Shown here: in pieces, positions 29,578 to 43,460 of the stretch
Position numbering within the stretch: position 1 is the stretch's first letter
Layout: each line of letters starts with the position of its first letter
Origin: Stachybotrys elegans
Lineage: Eukaryota > Ascomycota > Sordariomycetes > Hypocreales > Stachybotryaceae
Reading direction: 5' to 3'
Length of the DNA stretch: 64,000 bases
Assembly (NCBI GenBank): GCA_020746835.1
Contig: JAGPNK010000001.1
Location: 2,356,001-2,420,000 of the forward strand
The notes under the pieces: model-generated
The model's database searches: none
What the model saw: only the letters and a program-made list of their open reading frames with translations
What the model was told of the DNA's origin: nothing
Position numbers and translations under genes: made by a program

Positions 29578-31152
29578 CTATTCATTTTCTGATGTAGCAG
29601 TCTTGACACGCTTCACCAAGCCCTCTTCAGCGTGACCTTCCAGCTTGCGTTTTCCCGTCGTAGTAGCACCTAGAGATTCAGCTTCCGAGTGCTTGTTTGC
29701 ACGGTCGTGGGCGGCAAGCAATCTCGCATATTCCAGCTCCACACTGCCAAGCGTTTCCTGAAGCTTTTCGATCCTTTCGGGTTGCGCAATCTGCGCCAAG
29801 AGATCTTTATTGTGACGGTACAGGCGCTGCTTGACCAGGAGCTGCCACAACCGCTCATGGTGCTTGTCAGCCTTGGTTGGAGCAGGCACATCATCCTCTA
29901 TTGACATGGATGCCCGCACGGAATCTGGGAGCTGTGACATGAGGTGCATCTCCAGCACCCTGGCGAACTGTCGCGGGGCAATCTTGGCTTTCAGGCGCAG
30001 AGCCTCGAGATCATCGCAGCCAAGGATCAACCGAGGCACGGGCCCCGACTTGGGGATTGTGACGCTGGTATCAATGCGCAGAGCCTGGAACTCGGGCATC
30101 GACCGTAGAAACGCGAGATCGCAGGCATCCCGCAGATCATCAAACGCTTCGTTGGGGTCTTCCACCGTGAACTCGCTGGTCTGGCTGTGCTTGTGGTAGT
30201 ACTCGAAAATGGTCTTGTACAGTCGAGCGCCATTGCCCTTGCCTTGGAAGGGAGGCAGGATGATGAACTGCGAGAGGCGGGTCCTGCATGGTAGCTCGGC
30301 CAGATCGAAATCCCCCGCAGGCAGCTCCCAATCGTCCTTGGGGGTAGGAGGTGGCGTGGTCGGTCGGAAGTAGAAGAAGCGATAGATGGTCGAGTAGCCC
30401 ACAAACACGTAGGAATGCTTTTCAGGGTCCTCTGCGAGAGGTTGCTTCTTGTACATGAAGAAGATGGTCCAGCGCTCGGCCTCGGCATCCGTGATGTTAA
30501 TTTCGGGCGTCTCTGCCTCCTGATCCTGGCCGATATACGAGCCGCCCTCGATGAAAAGCGGAACGAGGAATTGGGCTCGAGTGTTGAGTTGCCTCACAGC
30601 TGGGTCAGTGAGACTTCCCCGCCAGATCTCGTACTGCGCGTCGGGCGCATTGATAGTAGTGTGTAGTGTTCCGGGAGGCGTCCAGCTGTCGCTCATCTGC
30701 TTGGAGCTGTCCTCAAAATCGGACTCCTTGACAAAGGCAACTGGGAGTAGTTAGCATAAACATGCTTTACAGGTATTGCTGCGCGACCAACCCTTGGGCA
30801 GATGCTCTCCCTCCTTGAGGAGACCAACTATATCTGTGGGCTCGAGGTCTCCCATCGGCTTAAACTTTTTGCTCTGCGATACCTTGAGATGGGGTCGCAT
30901 ATCGTTTGATCGATACCGCAGGTTGACTTTGAGGTCCTTGTATCCGAAAATCTTCTCCTCCTCGCCGAAGATCGAGTAGGTAAACTTGGGGTGGAACGTT
31001 CCAATGGGACGCAAACCCGACGCCGAGGGCGCGACAAGAGTAATGCTTAGCGCATCATTGGAGCTCGTCATCCCTATCGCAGAGTTAGAAGAGCCATGTG
31101 CGCGATTCTCGTCCAGGTACTCACACTCTTCTACGTCGGCTATTTGCGCCAT
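29578..31152 (-). CDS. HAT1: Histone acetyltransferase type B catalytic subunit (Hat1)
   Basis: Acetylates free histone H4 on Lys5 and Lys12 with its Hat2 partner before chromatin deposition. The exons are 31125-31152 (28 nt), 30792-31073 and 29578-30740, giving 490 aa. Intron 31074-31124 has perfect signals (GTGAGT, CTAAC, AG) but is 51 nt and stop-free. Ignoring it would insert 17 false residues between EE and MTSSNDAL. The N-domain shows FHPKFTYSIFGEEEKIFGY. The GNAT core has RLSQFIILPPFQGKGNGARLY, with the acetyl-CoA loop QGKGNG near residue 267. The end is basic (KRKLEGHAEEGLVKRVK), fitting nuclear import. It is divergent from the LMBR1 gene. Confidence 0.95.
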
Positions 31153-31688
31153 GGTGGATGGTGCTTGGGCGCGGCGCACAGAGTCCAGAGTCTGCAGGTA
31201 AGGTGAAGAAGTGTATATGCTTGTTTGAGTGAAATTGACTTGATCCAACAGTCAAAAAGTGCTATCCGAGAGAAATGCCGGAGTGCAGGAGCAAGGTGAG
31301 GGAGCTTTTTGGGGTATCAAGAAGAGGTCGCTGCCCGTTCGCACTTTGCGGTTGTCAGAACACGCGCCACGCGTGAGCTTTCGCGTTCTCAATTAACGAC
31401 GGCTGAAGTGGCTCCGCTGCACGCGCCACAATTTGCGGCCGTATTTTCCAGGCACCAAACCGCTTGAAGAACTGCCTGCAGCCAATGATGCAATAGCCGC
31501 GTGTGTCATGGCCAGGCACATGGATTAGTAGCGTGTGGTCTGTGCTTCCACACCAGGCAAGTCCCAACATTCAACGTTCGCAACCGGCGATACCAACCTG
31601 GACTCGCCATTTTAATTCAACATCGCTATCCGCACCTCGTTGTTCGATTAGAGGAACCGCGCATGGTCCACGCCATATACTCGACAGC
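31153..31688. promoter_or_regulatory. Divergent promoter region HAT1 / LMBR1 gene
   Basis: A 536-bp spacer between divergent start codons. No further ORF of coding character, repeat or RNA gene was recognised in it. Confidence 0.45.
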
Positions 31689-33845
31689 ATGATTGAAACG
31701 ACGAGCGCCTCGTCTTCGGCCGGCTCCATCACCTTCTCCGTCCTTGCGCTCCTCGTCATCTCCTTGACGGTTCTCCTTATTCTGCGATACTACCTACCGC
31801 TGCGCACAACCCCCGGCTTCTACCTCGTCCCCATCTTCTTTGCGCTATGGCTCCCGTCGATCGTTGTCCTCCTCGTCCCGATAGATTTGGCTTCGAGCGC
31901 GAAAACCGACGATGAGGTCACGCGCGGCATCTGGCTGCCGGAGCGGCTGATCCTGGTGTCGTGGAGGATCTCCTACTGGCTGACCTTTGCGCTTACATGG
32001 TAGGGTGGCCTCGATTTTCGCAGCGACTACAGACTTACTTACCATAACAGGTTCATCCTACCGATTCTTGCTGAATACTCTGACGCTGGCTATCGCGACC
32101 CGCAGGACAAGTTGAAGTACTCGCTCCGAGAGAATGCGCAGTTCCACGCCATGGTCATTGGCGTGAGTATTGTCGGCTTTATATACGTCACAATAGCCTA
32201 CAGCTTCGACCTCACATATCTCAAGTCGGTCATTATGGCTTTGGCGTACTGCTGGGGTTTGTTCCTGGCCATCTACCTCATGGGTCACGGCTTGGTATCG
32301 ATCCCGAGGCAGCTCATGCGCGACTCCAGCGTCAGCGGGCGACTGCGGCGACTCCAGAAGAAAGCGCCGAAAGTTTACGAGCGCATGGAGGATTCCTTGA
32401 CAAATCTTGAAGAGGTGGAAGCACAGGTGGCCGAACTCAGCAGGCGCAAAGTGGGCAGTGCGCTGGACTTCCAGGACTGGATTGAGGAGCTTCAGGAAAT
32501 GGCCAACATCCCCGAAGTCCACCCCCGCCTCGCGATTCGAGACCCCGGAGTCAGCAGTCATAACATTCCCAGCGTCATCACCGAAAAGTTCCTCGCCGAC
32601 TTGACCCGCAAGCTGGTCCGAACCCGCCATACTCGCTCGCGCTATGTTGATGAGTGGAATCGCCTCGTGCAGGAGGCGGCGAGGACCCAGGCTATTCTCG
32701 ACTCTGCTGCATCTAAGAAGCTCGATTTTGGCGCCGTTTCTCCCCATGCAGGATGGTGGGACAGGACCCAGGTCCTCAACCCTTATACCCGCTACCTCGT
32801 CTACTACCACATCCTGCCATACATTCAGCTCTCCCTGGGTGCGCTACTAGCTGCGGCATCTGCGTGCATAGTCTGGTCTGAGATGGTCAAGTTCGCTCTG
32901 CCGCAGCTCTCCATCATCAAGTTCACGGTGGTCCACCACTGGGTGCAAGACAAGGCCCAGGTTGGATTCGCAGGCCAGGTCATCTCCGCCTTCTGGATTT
33001 GCTACATGTGCGGTGCGGCTCTCATCTCCATGACCGAGGTCAAGGTCTGGCGCGGTCGCGCCTTGGTGAAGCGCAACACGGCGCACGAGTCGGCATTCTG
33101 GTATGCCATGCAGGTCGCCAAGCTGACAGTTCCTCTGTCGTACAACTTCATGACCATGTTGTCCTCCCAGGTCTTCACCAAGACCATCTTCTACAAATTT
33201 CTGGGCCAACTCATTGACTTTACACCTCTCGGCAAATACTTTGACAACTTGTTTCCCATCTTGGTATTGTTCCCGGTTATTGCCACCTTGTTCGGACTGT
33301 ACGGCAAGGTCAAGCGTTTGTTCGTGGGCATGGACATTATCGAAGACGAAGAGGATAACTCTGCGGGCTACGGAACCGGAAACTGGCGAGAAGGCCGCGA
33401 TCTGATCGACCGTGAGCTCGGCGGGAATTCGCTCCTCCGCCGACGAGAAGAGGCCATTGCCCGACTCAATGCGTCTGGCAACCTGAGCGGTCGAGCAGCA
33501 CCCGTGCTGTCAATCCCGGCTGCGAGGGGCTCCTCCAACTCTCCGGCACGATCGCCCATTCGCCCATCAGCCCATACCCGCAGAGCTGGCCAGTCTTCGC
33601 GCGCTGCCCTGGATGAACCCGTCGAGGATGAGAACTTCCTCCAGCTTCTGGGACACCGCATGAAGAACACGGTAGATGCCTTTGAGACGCCTAAGTGGAT
33701 TCAAGACATCGGCCAGGGCATCAAAAAGCCCAAGTGGATGGCCGGCAACGAAGACCCAGCCCCCGCAGGAAGCAGCACCGGTGGCACCAACAGCTCGGAT
33801 TTCAGGCGCTGGTTCGGCGGGGGCGACGGACAGGTTCGCCTGTGA
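31689..33845 (+). CDS. LMBR1-domain multi-pass membrane protein
   Basis: The exons are 31689-31999 and 32051-33845, giving 701 aa. The 51-nt intron splits a Trp codon (TG/G). Hydrophobic segments are clear at about residues 14-34 (FSVLALLVISLTVLLILRYY), 44-64, near 90-115, about 140-185 (a double segment), about 360-385, 415-440, 460-480 and 505-525. This gives roughly nine membrane passes with a cytosolic loop holding charged helices (RLRRLQKKAPKVYERMEDSL). The C-terminal 170 residues are hydrophilic and Ser/Arg-rich. The order of segments and the WDRTQVLNPYTRYLVYYHILPY region fit the LMBR1/LMBRD2 family. Animal members are lipocalin or insulin-receptor-linked membrane proteins; the role in fungi is not established. 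The family call is firm; the function is open. Confidence 0.87.
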
Positions 33846-34383
33846 GCTTGCTTGTCCAACCTTTTCTTTCGCGGCAAGCGTGTACCATCCATTCATACAT
33901 ACATAATCTTTGGGTAGCTGGCGTTGATTCCCCAGGACCGGGGAAACATTGGCAGGCGTTTGTTTGCGGAACCGGCTTCATTCCGGCTATAGAAGTAGGG
34001 GATGACTCTTGACGTACTTTAGACGACGGCGGTCTATATATCCTTTGCGGGTACATACAGATTAACCCGAGCAGGCAATCAGCGAATCAGCCTTGTTCTT
34101 TTCACTACATACCTAGACCAGCGGTAATTCTCTTTTAATAAACCATTTTCTAAACACGGCGGTAGCCCATTTCCTACGACGAGGCTCGTGTGGCAAACAG
34201 TAAAGACGGCGGGCTCTTCAAAGCCCTCAGTATCTGCAAAATGCACATTATGTATTTATGACATCTATTACTTACGGCACGCTGTTTCATCAACTCATAA
34301 ATCCCACAAGCCCCCCTGGCCGCATGGAGCTCGCACACACGTGCAAGACATCAATGTCTGTCACCGAGACAATGGGCAAGTCC
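33846..34383. other. Convergent 3' region LMBR1 gene / CorA-like gene
   Basis: A 538-bp spacer between converging genes, with A/T-rich stretches near 34120-34150. No gene or repeat was recognised. Confidence 0.4.
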
Positions 34384-36230
34384 TCATGCCCTCTGGGGCA
34401 GGGTAGCAGACTTCCACGTGTGAGTCTTGCTCATGGTGCGCTTCCGCAAATGCTTCATAATGTTCTCCTCCATCTTCTCGATATTGATCTCCAGGTCGTC
34501 GTCCTCCTTGCGGTACTTGGCCTCGCGGCGGCGATCGTACCATTTCCACAGGAGGAGAATGACGACAGTCACCGGAACAGTGACGGCAAAGTAGATCCAC
34601 AGCTGTGATGAGACGGTGGGATCCTTGCCTACAAAAACATGTCAGCCGGGATGCTGTATACCGCACTGGGGATAACCTACCCTCCTCGAAATTGAAAAAC
34701 GCCATGCCAAAGATGGAGGCGAGATATGTTCCTGGCAGAAATAGCGCTCCCAGGAGAGAAATTGTCTTCATAGCTGTACTATCACGCTTGCTTGCGTTTG
34801 CAATGCGGCGCTGTTCTCCGGCGATCTGCAGGTTGAGCCTGGCCTCTCGCTGATCCATGATGTTGTACAACTAATGCACGGTCGCTCGGGTTAGCTGAAT
34901 CCCATGAGTATCCTGCGATAGTTGGGTAGGCCACTCACAGCCTCTCGTTGAACCTTGAGACGCTCCAGCGTTGTGTGGATGTAATTCTCGAGGCCGACGA
35001 GCTTGGCCTTGTAAAAGTCGATTCGAGACTCTATGCTCCGGTGTAGCTGATCAATGACCTTGTGATTGGCTATTTCGGCGTCAGAAAAGGCTACGTTGTC
35101 GAGCTGCCAATCTCTTTGCAGGCCCAGCCACTTGGAGCGGAAATTTTGCATAGCCTTTTCCATTTCCTCGGCAAGAGCATGGTAAGCCTGGGGGCGCTTC
35201 CACATGACATGACTGTGGCACTCGACCAGGTCACGATTCAACCCGTCGATCTCGACGAGGCCATCTTGGAAGTACTGCTCGTTCTCTTCCACCTCATTCC
35301 GCAAACTGACGGCGTTCTCGAGGCGCCTGAGCCAGTCTCTGGCGTCGCGCTGCTTTTGGTCGTTTGTGGGCGAGATGTCGTATGAGAGGAAGAGGATGGG
35401 CAGGAGCATGGGATGGCCGACCTGCAAGGCGCAGGCTTTGAGATGGTCAATGACCTGGACGACGTCGGAGCTGGGTGTGCCCTTGATAAAGCCGGTGGTG
35501 ATGCCGGTCTTGAAGCAGTGGGAGAGCATCATCTCCCACCCACGGGTCTTGCCCTTCTTACGGACATCTGACTTGCGATGAACAATGTCTAGGAGTGCGC
35601 ACCAGCGAGTCAGCCTAGTCTAAGCGCGGCATCGGGTTACAGTAAAGGCATACGAAGATGGGGATTGTCATCATCCTGGTCGTAGCTGGACCAGAAGAAG
35701 GGGCCGACAATGGAGCTCGTCTCGATAGCACGGGATGGCAGTGCCAAGACATTGACCATGTTTGCATATGCCTCCTTGGGGAGGGATATGACCTTGGGCA
35801 TGAATGTGTCCTTGTCTTTGGCATTTTTCTGAATTCTGCAGGGTGTTAGTTTGCGGCTCGAAGACGGGCTGGGCGAACTTGCATGAGACGCAGACCGCTC
35901 AGCAGCTTGACGCGGGACCGAAGCTTGGGCGGCTCAAAGGCACCCTGGAAGTTGATAAGTAAATAAGGCAGGGACGGGCGAGTGGTTGAGACGAGGAATG
36001 ACTAACACGCTGGTGCAAGAAGTTGTCAAACTCATCTAGCGTCAAGCTGTGTTCTTCGGACGAGTTGGACAATGGATCCTGGAATCGAAGTCGAGGTCAG
36101 CTGGAGGGCTCCGCGCGGCGTGCTGATAAACCAATGGACGGACCGAGTAGTTGAAGATCTCAATGTATGTTGTGACTTCTTCCACGACGCGACATTCGTC
36201 CACAAACTGCTTAAACATGTACTCGTCCAT
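34384..36230 (-). CDS. CorA-like divalent-cation transporter family protein
   Basis: The exons are 36132-36230, 36007-36078, 35879-35944, 35654-35828, 34939-35588, 34681-34870 and 34384-34628, giving 498 aa. All six introns are 50-68 nt with closing phases. A long helical stalk (IDQLHRSIESRIDFYKAKLVGLENYIHTTLERLKVQREA) leads into TM1 (MKTISLLGALFLPGTYLASIFGM). A loop FFNFEEG and TM2 (LWIYFAVTVPVTVVILLLW) follow, then a basic tail. The architecture matches the CorA superfamily, but the signature Gly-Met-Asn reads Gly-Met-Ala. The start is uncertain. The frame is open to about 36370 without an ATG, so a further 5' exon is possible. Transported ion and membrane are unknown. Confidence 0.8.
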
Positions 36231-38342
36231 GGCGCGGCTCTGCTCTGCTCTGGCATCAAAGGAGAGGCAGCGCTGTTGCCACTGGCGGGATGCATGCAAG
36301 AGGGCAATCGAGTGGCAATGCGACGAACAATGGCAAAGAGAAAGAAGCCGACAAACAATCGGTCTCGCAAACCCGCTCTCCCGTCACGTCACGACGAGCT
36401 ACCGAGTCCAGGCGTGGTGGGTTAGTAGTGAAGAGGCACGAGGAGGAGCCGCGGAAGGTCCCGCCCAAAGCTTATTTCTCCTGTGCCGCGCTCGGTGCTG
36501 TCTGATTGGCGGATTACCAACGTTCTAAGGGTCCAGCTCCAGCCACCCAACGAACAAGCAATTCGGCCCCAATTCTGAGGCTCAACTCAATTTACTGCAA
36601 AACTGCACTCCATGTTACTCACTTACGTATGGAGTAGCACTTGGGAAAATTTCCGAGGGCTCACACCCCGACCCTCTCCTAATGATCCTGGAGAGGATGC
36701 TTTACCTTGATGGCGGTCTCGATAAAGGCAGAAGAAAGAAGGGGAAAATGAAATGGCCATGCGAGGCCATGCGAAGAAGCCGACCAAGCGAGCAACATGT
36801 GTGCTGTATCCGGCGCTTTCATCGCACCAAGAAATGTGCGGGTCGGATTTAGGACCTGGGGGGAGCGGATTTGGTCACTACGTACTCCGTACTCGGTGAC
36901 AGGCCAGCACCTTCCCTCGGCTTAAATCTGGAGTGCCGTACCACGCACGTATCGGGGGCGTCTCCTTCCATCAAGTGCCGGGCCGGGCTGCAGATGATGT
37001 CAGCAGTCGTCGCCCTTGCCTCAGGTTCCTCGTACTCTTGCTGCCTTCCATTCTCTCTTCCTCCTCATCGTCCTTCTCGTCCCATGGAGGGTATGCGCAT
37101 TAAATACCTATCCTCGCGACGGCCAGTCTCCTCGCTCTCGCCAAGCAGGATATCGGCTCGAGCTCACCTCTGCTAACCCAACCTCGCTTCGCTCACTTGG
37201 TCCACCTGTCAGCCGCCAAGGGCCGCCATGTTTTGGCTGATGGTAACGTTGAAGACGAAGGATTCGGATGATCCACTTTCTTCTCCTTAAGCCTCTGGCC
37301 AAAATTACACCCCGGGGATTCATGTGTCCATTCCATTCCCCACGACACTAATAGACGACGAAAGGGCTCAATTCACGATCCTTCCCTCTGGGATGGATAC
37401 TTCGTCTCCAGCGGTCTGGTCTTGGGGACGGCTTCTAGATTATCTTCTCAGTTGCTCCGCCTCACTTTTCATAGCAACAGCAACTTCACACATTGTCATC
37501 CTCATCATCATTCTACATTCATCCATGGCTGTGTAGGGCTATATCTATGCTGCGTTTCGCACACTCTCTCACAGCAGAGACTTCGTCGCCTCGAGGCAGC
37601 CTTACCTCCTCCCGACACTCGGTTATGCTCGCGCATTGTCACCTTTTCTCCGGCCGCAACGCGGTACTGAAACTACACTGGCCTGTTGATCGACCACCAA
37701 TTCCCCATCTCTGAGATATTTTTAGGCGAGGTGGTCCTGGGATTCTCCACTCAGGCTTGGACGCAATCTCAGCCCTGCCACAACACGCTGTCATGGCCCG
37801 TCGTTGGACCCTTGGACGCTCACTGATTGGACCGAGCAGACCTTCGATGAGACCCCAGCGCAGCAACCGAATCTTCCCGCTGACGCCCCTGAGCATGGAG
37901 CATGAGCTGTGGGATTATGAGATGGCTCAGATAGGCAGGGGACCCGATGAACTCGGCTTGTTGATGGGGGTGCAAACCTCGCAGTAGCCTCACGGCCAAG
38001 GCCAAGCTTAGCACACACTGCCCTCGGCGACGACCAAAAACTGACTAGGACGAGAACCAGGACCAGGACAAGATAGGGCCCGGACGAGAACTAGGATGAG
38101 AGCTGGGCCAGGAACTGGGGTCAGAGTCGAGACGGGATGAGGGCTCTGGTCTGGTGCTCCCTGTATCAAAATTCATATTAATCGCTGATCATGCTCACTC
38201 CCCCAGCCCTCATCTAGTTCGTAGTTTCCTGACTAGTTCGACTTCTACTCCTACGTTGTCTCATATCTTCCACTTTTATCCTCCGTCTACTTGTCCATCT
38301 CGTCGATCCAAATCCATACACGACGCTCATACACCAGTAACC
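36231..38342. other. 2.1-kb gene-free divergent region
   Basis: Between the CorA-like gene and the cysteine-rich surface protein I find no convincing gene. It contains C/T-rich stretches (about 37010-37090, 37480-37640) and an imperfect GGACGAGAAC-type minisatellite at 38045-38125. The longest ORFs are under 120 codons, overlap on both strands and have no family features. It may hold long 5' leaders or an extra 5' exon of the CorA-like gene. Confidence 0.45.
38045..38125. repeat. Imperfect GGACGAGAACCA/GGACCA minisatellite
   Basis: Purine-rich, degenerate 6-12-bp units (GGACGAGAAC, GGACCAGGAC, GGATGAGAGC) repeat about seven times. The array ends about 220 bp before the ATG of the surface-protein gene. 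Confidence 0.65.
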
Positions 38343-39507
38343 ATGGCCATGCGCCTGATAACAACAGTTTCAGTAGCCTTTGCGCTCGGAACGCACGCCC
38401 AACAACTCACGAGAACCGGCCCTGCCGTAGGAGATTTTATAGGCTATGGAGTTGAGGATGGAACAGCAGGTGAGACGCCTTGATCATCTTGTCACACGTG
38501 TCACAACTCAGCTCGTCTAACCGCATGGCCTCTCAGTCACTGGCATATACTGTCCCACAAGGGGCAACGACCTCATACAGACCGACATTGGCGACCTATC
38601 GAGCGTGCTCCGCTGCGATCAGTTTGACATCTATACGGGAGAGATTGGCGTGGGCTGTCTCGGAAGCACAGAATGGATCTACACCTCCTCCAGCGCACCA
38701 ACCGCGTCGGAGTCGATTGGAGAATGGGTTAGAAACACGCGAGACTGGTATGTCGTCTCCGAACCTAACAAGAGCCTGGGAGGCAAATCACTAATGCTTG
38801 AGCGCCACAGTTCACTGTGGAATTGCGTGACAGTCAGCGTCTTCGATAGCCTGGACAGCACCAACGAGCCGCGCCTGTTAATCGGATGCGAGGACTCCAT
38901 CGGCTTGACAGACACGCGAATCGCCAGTCTCTATGTCGAAGCTCGTAAGCAGCCCACCTCGAAAATCTCCACGTTGAAATAGCAGGCTGCTAACCCTGAA
39001 TTAACAGCAACGACTGTCAGCTCCGGGATGACGAGAGAAACTGGCTCTTCTCCAACACGACAGACATCCTCAGGCGGCCCTCAAGAAACTGGCAACGGCG
39101 CCAATGGAGATGTTGACAACGGCGACTCCGATTCCGGCCCCAGTGCTGGCGTCATCGCTGGCGCCGTGGTGGGAGGCGTCGCCGGCCTGGCCCTCATCGC
39201 CGGCCTCGTCTACCTGGCCTACTCCATGGGCAAGAAGAGACGCGCCGCGGCGGCCGAAGCTGGTGTCGAGGGAGGGAGCGGCGGCAGCGGCAGCAGTGAG
39301 AACAAGTACGTCTACACGGGCCACCCAGACAACATCGGCCCCCAGTCGAGCTTCATGATGCATGCCGACATTAACCAGCCGCGCCACTCAGAGCTTCCCT
39401 CGGGCTACGAGAATGCACCGGGCTACGACAACGCATCGGGCTATGGGAATGTGTCGGAGCTGAGCACAGGAAACGAGTCGCGCCCCGTGTACGAGATGCG
39501 AGGCTAG
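38343..39507 (+). CDS. Single-pass cysteine-rich surface protein, receptor/sensor-like architecture
   Basis: The exons are 38343-38469, 38537-38747, 38811-38944 and 39008-39507, giving 323 aa. A signal peptide (MAMRLITTVSVAFALGTHA) precedes QQL. The ectodomain of about 140 residues has six cysteines in short contexts: IYCPT, LRCDQ, GVGCLG, RDCSL, WNCVT and IGCED. A Thr/Ser/Gly/Asn-rich stalk follows. The membrane segment at about 203-231 is Gly/Ala-rich (GVIAGAVVGGVAGLALIAGL) and followed by KKRR. The cytosolic tail of about 90 residues ends with a GYENAPGYDNASGYGN repeat. This plan resembles fungal cell-wall sensor-like proteins (WSC/Mid2 type), but I see no WSC domain and no named family. 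Plasma-membrane location is inferred. The gene model is well supported by four closing phases. Confidence 0.82.
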
Positions 39508-40681
39508 AAGCTCTTGGCCCAACAGCCCACGTCTTACCGATTTCCTTGGTCTTTCTCATTCTCCTCCTTCCTTGGCGCATCTCATAAAAAGGGAACCCTG
39601 ATGATCTAGCGGGCGGGTGGGCGCGGTATTTGTTGTTTTCTGATATCCCGGGGGTTTGCTTGTTGCTTCTTCTTTCTGCTCGTGTACATATTACCATTAT
39701 TCCCTTCGCAAGGGGTCATGCAAAAGTAATGATCAAATCAAAGTATATACCCCCCCAGTTGGCTCTATCTCGGTACCGAATATGAAACATCTTACCGTTC
39801 GGCGTCGCAGAGCACATAGCATGCGCCGCGTTATGCGCAGAATGCGGCCCCTCAAGCATCGGAGCAGCCCTTGTCTCTCTGGCTGAGACAAATCTCACCT
39901 CGCGAAACATCGAAGCAACCCTCGACCTCGGCCAGATTTTCAACTGCATCATCAGACGCTCCCCTGTGTCAGCTTTGTTGACTTGCCGCATCGACAAACA
40001 TCTCCTGAGTGTCTGGCGCGCCTCCACGAAATTGAATGACGCATCTTGTTTCTCCAGGTAGACGTCCGAGGCGCATGTATGAGCGCGGGAGTATCCGATA
40101 CCGTGCTCAACATCAAGGGCCACCCACATACATCGAGACATGTCTTTGAACCATGTGTTCTCGGGAGGCCGTCTACCGGACGGCCCCACTGCTCCGGTCT
40201 TCACGGCAACGGAGCGGTATAGACTACGGCACATTTTGGCCCTTGATCTTGCCGGTTGACGGCCGCTGGACAAGCCTTGCAAGACTTTCGATAGCGGACT
40301 ACTGGATATGTATCTTGCGAGAATGATGTAGGTATTTCGTACCGTTATGAATATGAGGTACCAATGATAGAAGCCATGTCATACATCCCATCCAATGCCA
40401 TCCAATGCCTGAGCGGCATCCCCAACCCAGCTGCCAGCCCGCCGTTTTACCTCGAATCGTGGACACCGATCTCCCGACTTTTCTTTCCAAAAAGTGGGAG
40501 ATAGTGCGCAATCACGCACGCACCCTGCCCATACAAGACAATCCTTATGCCAACTGCACGCCAATCAAAACATCATCAGCCCTTATCCAGCGTACGCAAA
40601 GACCCGTCATCGATCATTGCACACATATCGCCAATCTCACATTTCCGTTGGAGACAAATCTTTCCCGTGAGCTATCTTTGC
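39508..40681. other. Convergent intergenic region, 1.17 kb
   Basis: This lies between the surface-protein gene and the PKA gene. One 188-codon open frame exists on the minus strand (39716-40282), but it has no recognisable domain and I do not accept it as a gene. No repeats or RNA genes are evident. Confidence 0.4.
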
Positions 40682-42872
<2,191 letters not shown>

Positions 42873-43140
42873 GGGGGATGGAGGGGGACGCGAACCGGAT
42901 ACCTTAGAGAAGGGTGCTGTGATGGGCAGGTATCATACAGAGCGTAGAGGGGGGGTAGGAGGGGAGGGGGGAGGGGGTGGTGGCCGTGGGGGCGGGAATC
43001 GGGGAAGGTGAGGTGAGGATGTGCAGTGCCGGGCTTTGCTTCAGGGCCAGCCAAGGACGATGGGTGGACGATGGATGGACGATGGATGGATTTGATGACC
43101 AGGGCAGCAGGGCCAGCTTGTCCGCCTGGAAGGTTGCAGT

Positions 43141-43190
43141 CGCGGTTGGTTGCGGTTGCTGCTGCGGTTGCGGTTGCTGTTGCGGTTACA
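43141..43190. repeat. TTGCGG-type short tandem repeat
   Basis: About seven imperfect TTGCGG/TTGCTG hexamers in tandem, upstream of the PKA gene. The array is far too short and internal to be a telomere. Confidence 0.7.
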
Positions 43191-43436
43191 GCTGCAGCTC
43201 GAGGCACAGCGGCGGCGGCGGCAGCGGAAGACGAGCCGGGAGAGACCAGCAGCGATTGGATGGGCCCCGAGTGGCCTGCAGGAGCTACCTACAGCCAGGT
43301 ATGATTAATGCAGGTATGGTATGATGGATAGTGGGTAGGGATGATAATGGCGGTGGTGGTGATTGATCAAGGTTACTTGGTGGTGGGCTTGTCGACAATG
43401 GCCAAGGATCACCCCGCGTATGACGACAATGGGACG

Positions 43437-43460
43437 AATGGGTGGATGGATGGATGGACG
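43437..43460. repeat. GGAT tetranucleotide repeat
   Basis: A short run of GGAT units; a second run lies at 43055-43091. Both are in the upstream region of the PKA gene. Confidence 0.7.

Noticed and set aside
39716..40282. 188-codon ORF on the minus strand in the convergent spacer before PKA
   Set aside because: No recognisable domain, uneven composition, no clear ATG context, and it lies in a convergent 3' region. An ORF of this length can arise by chance at this base composition.
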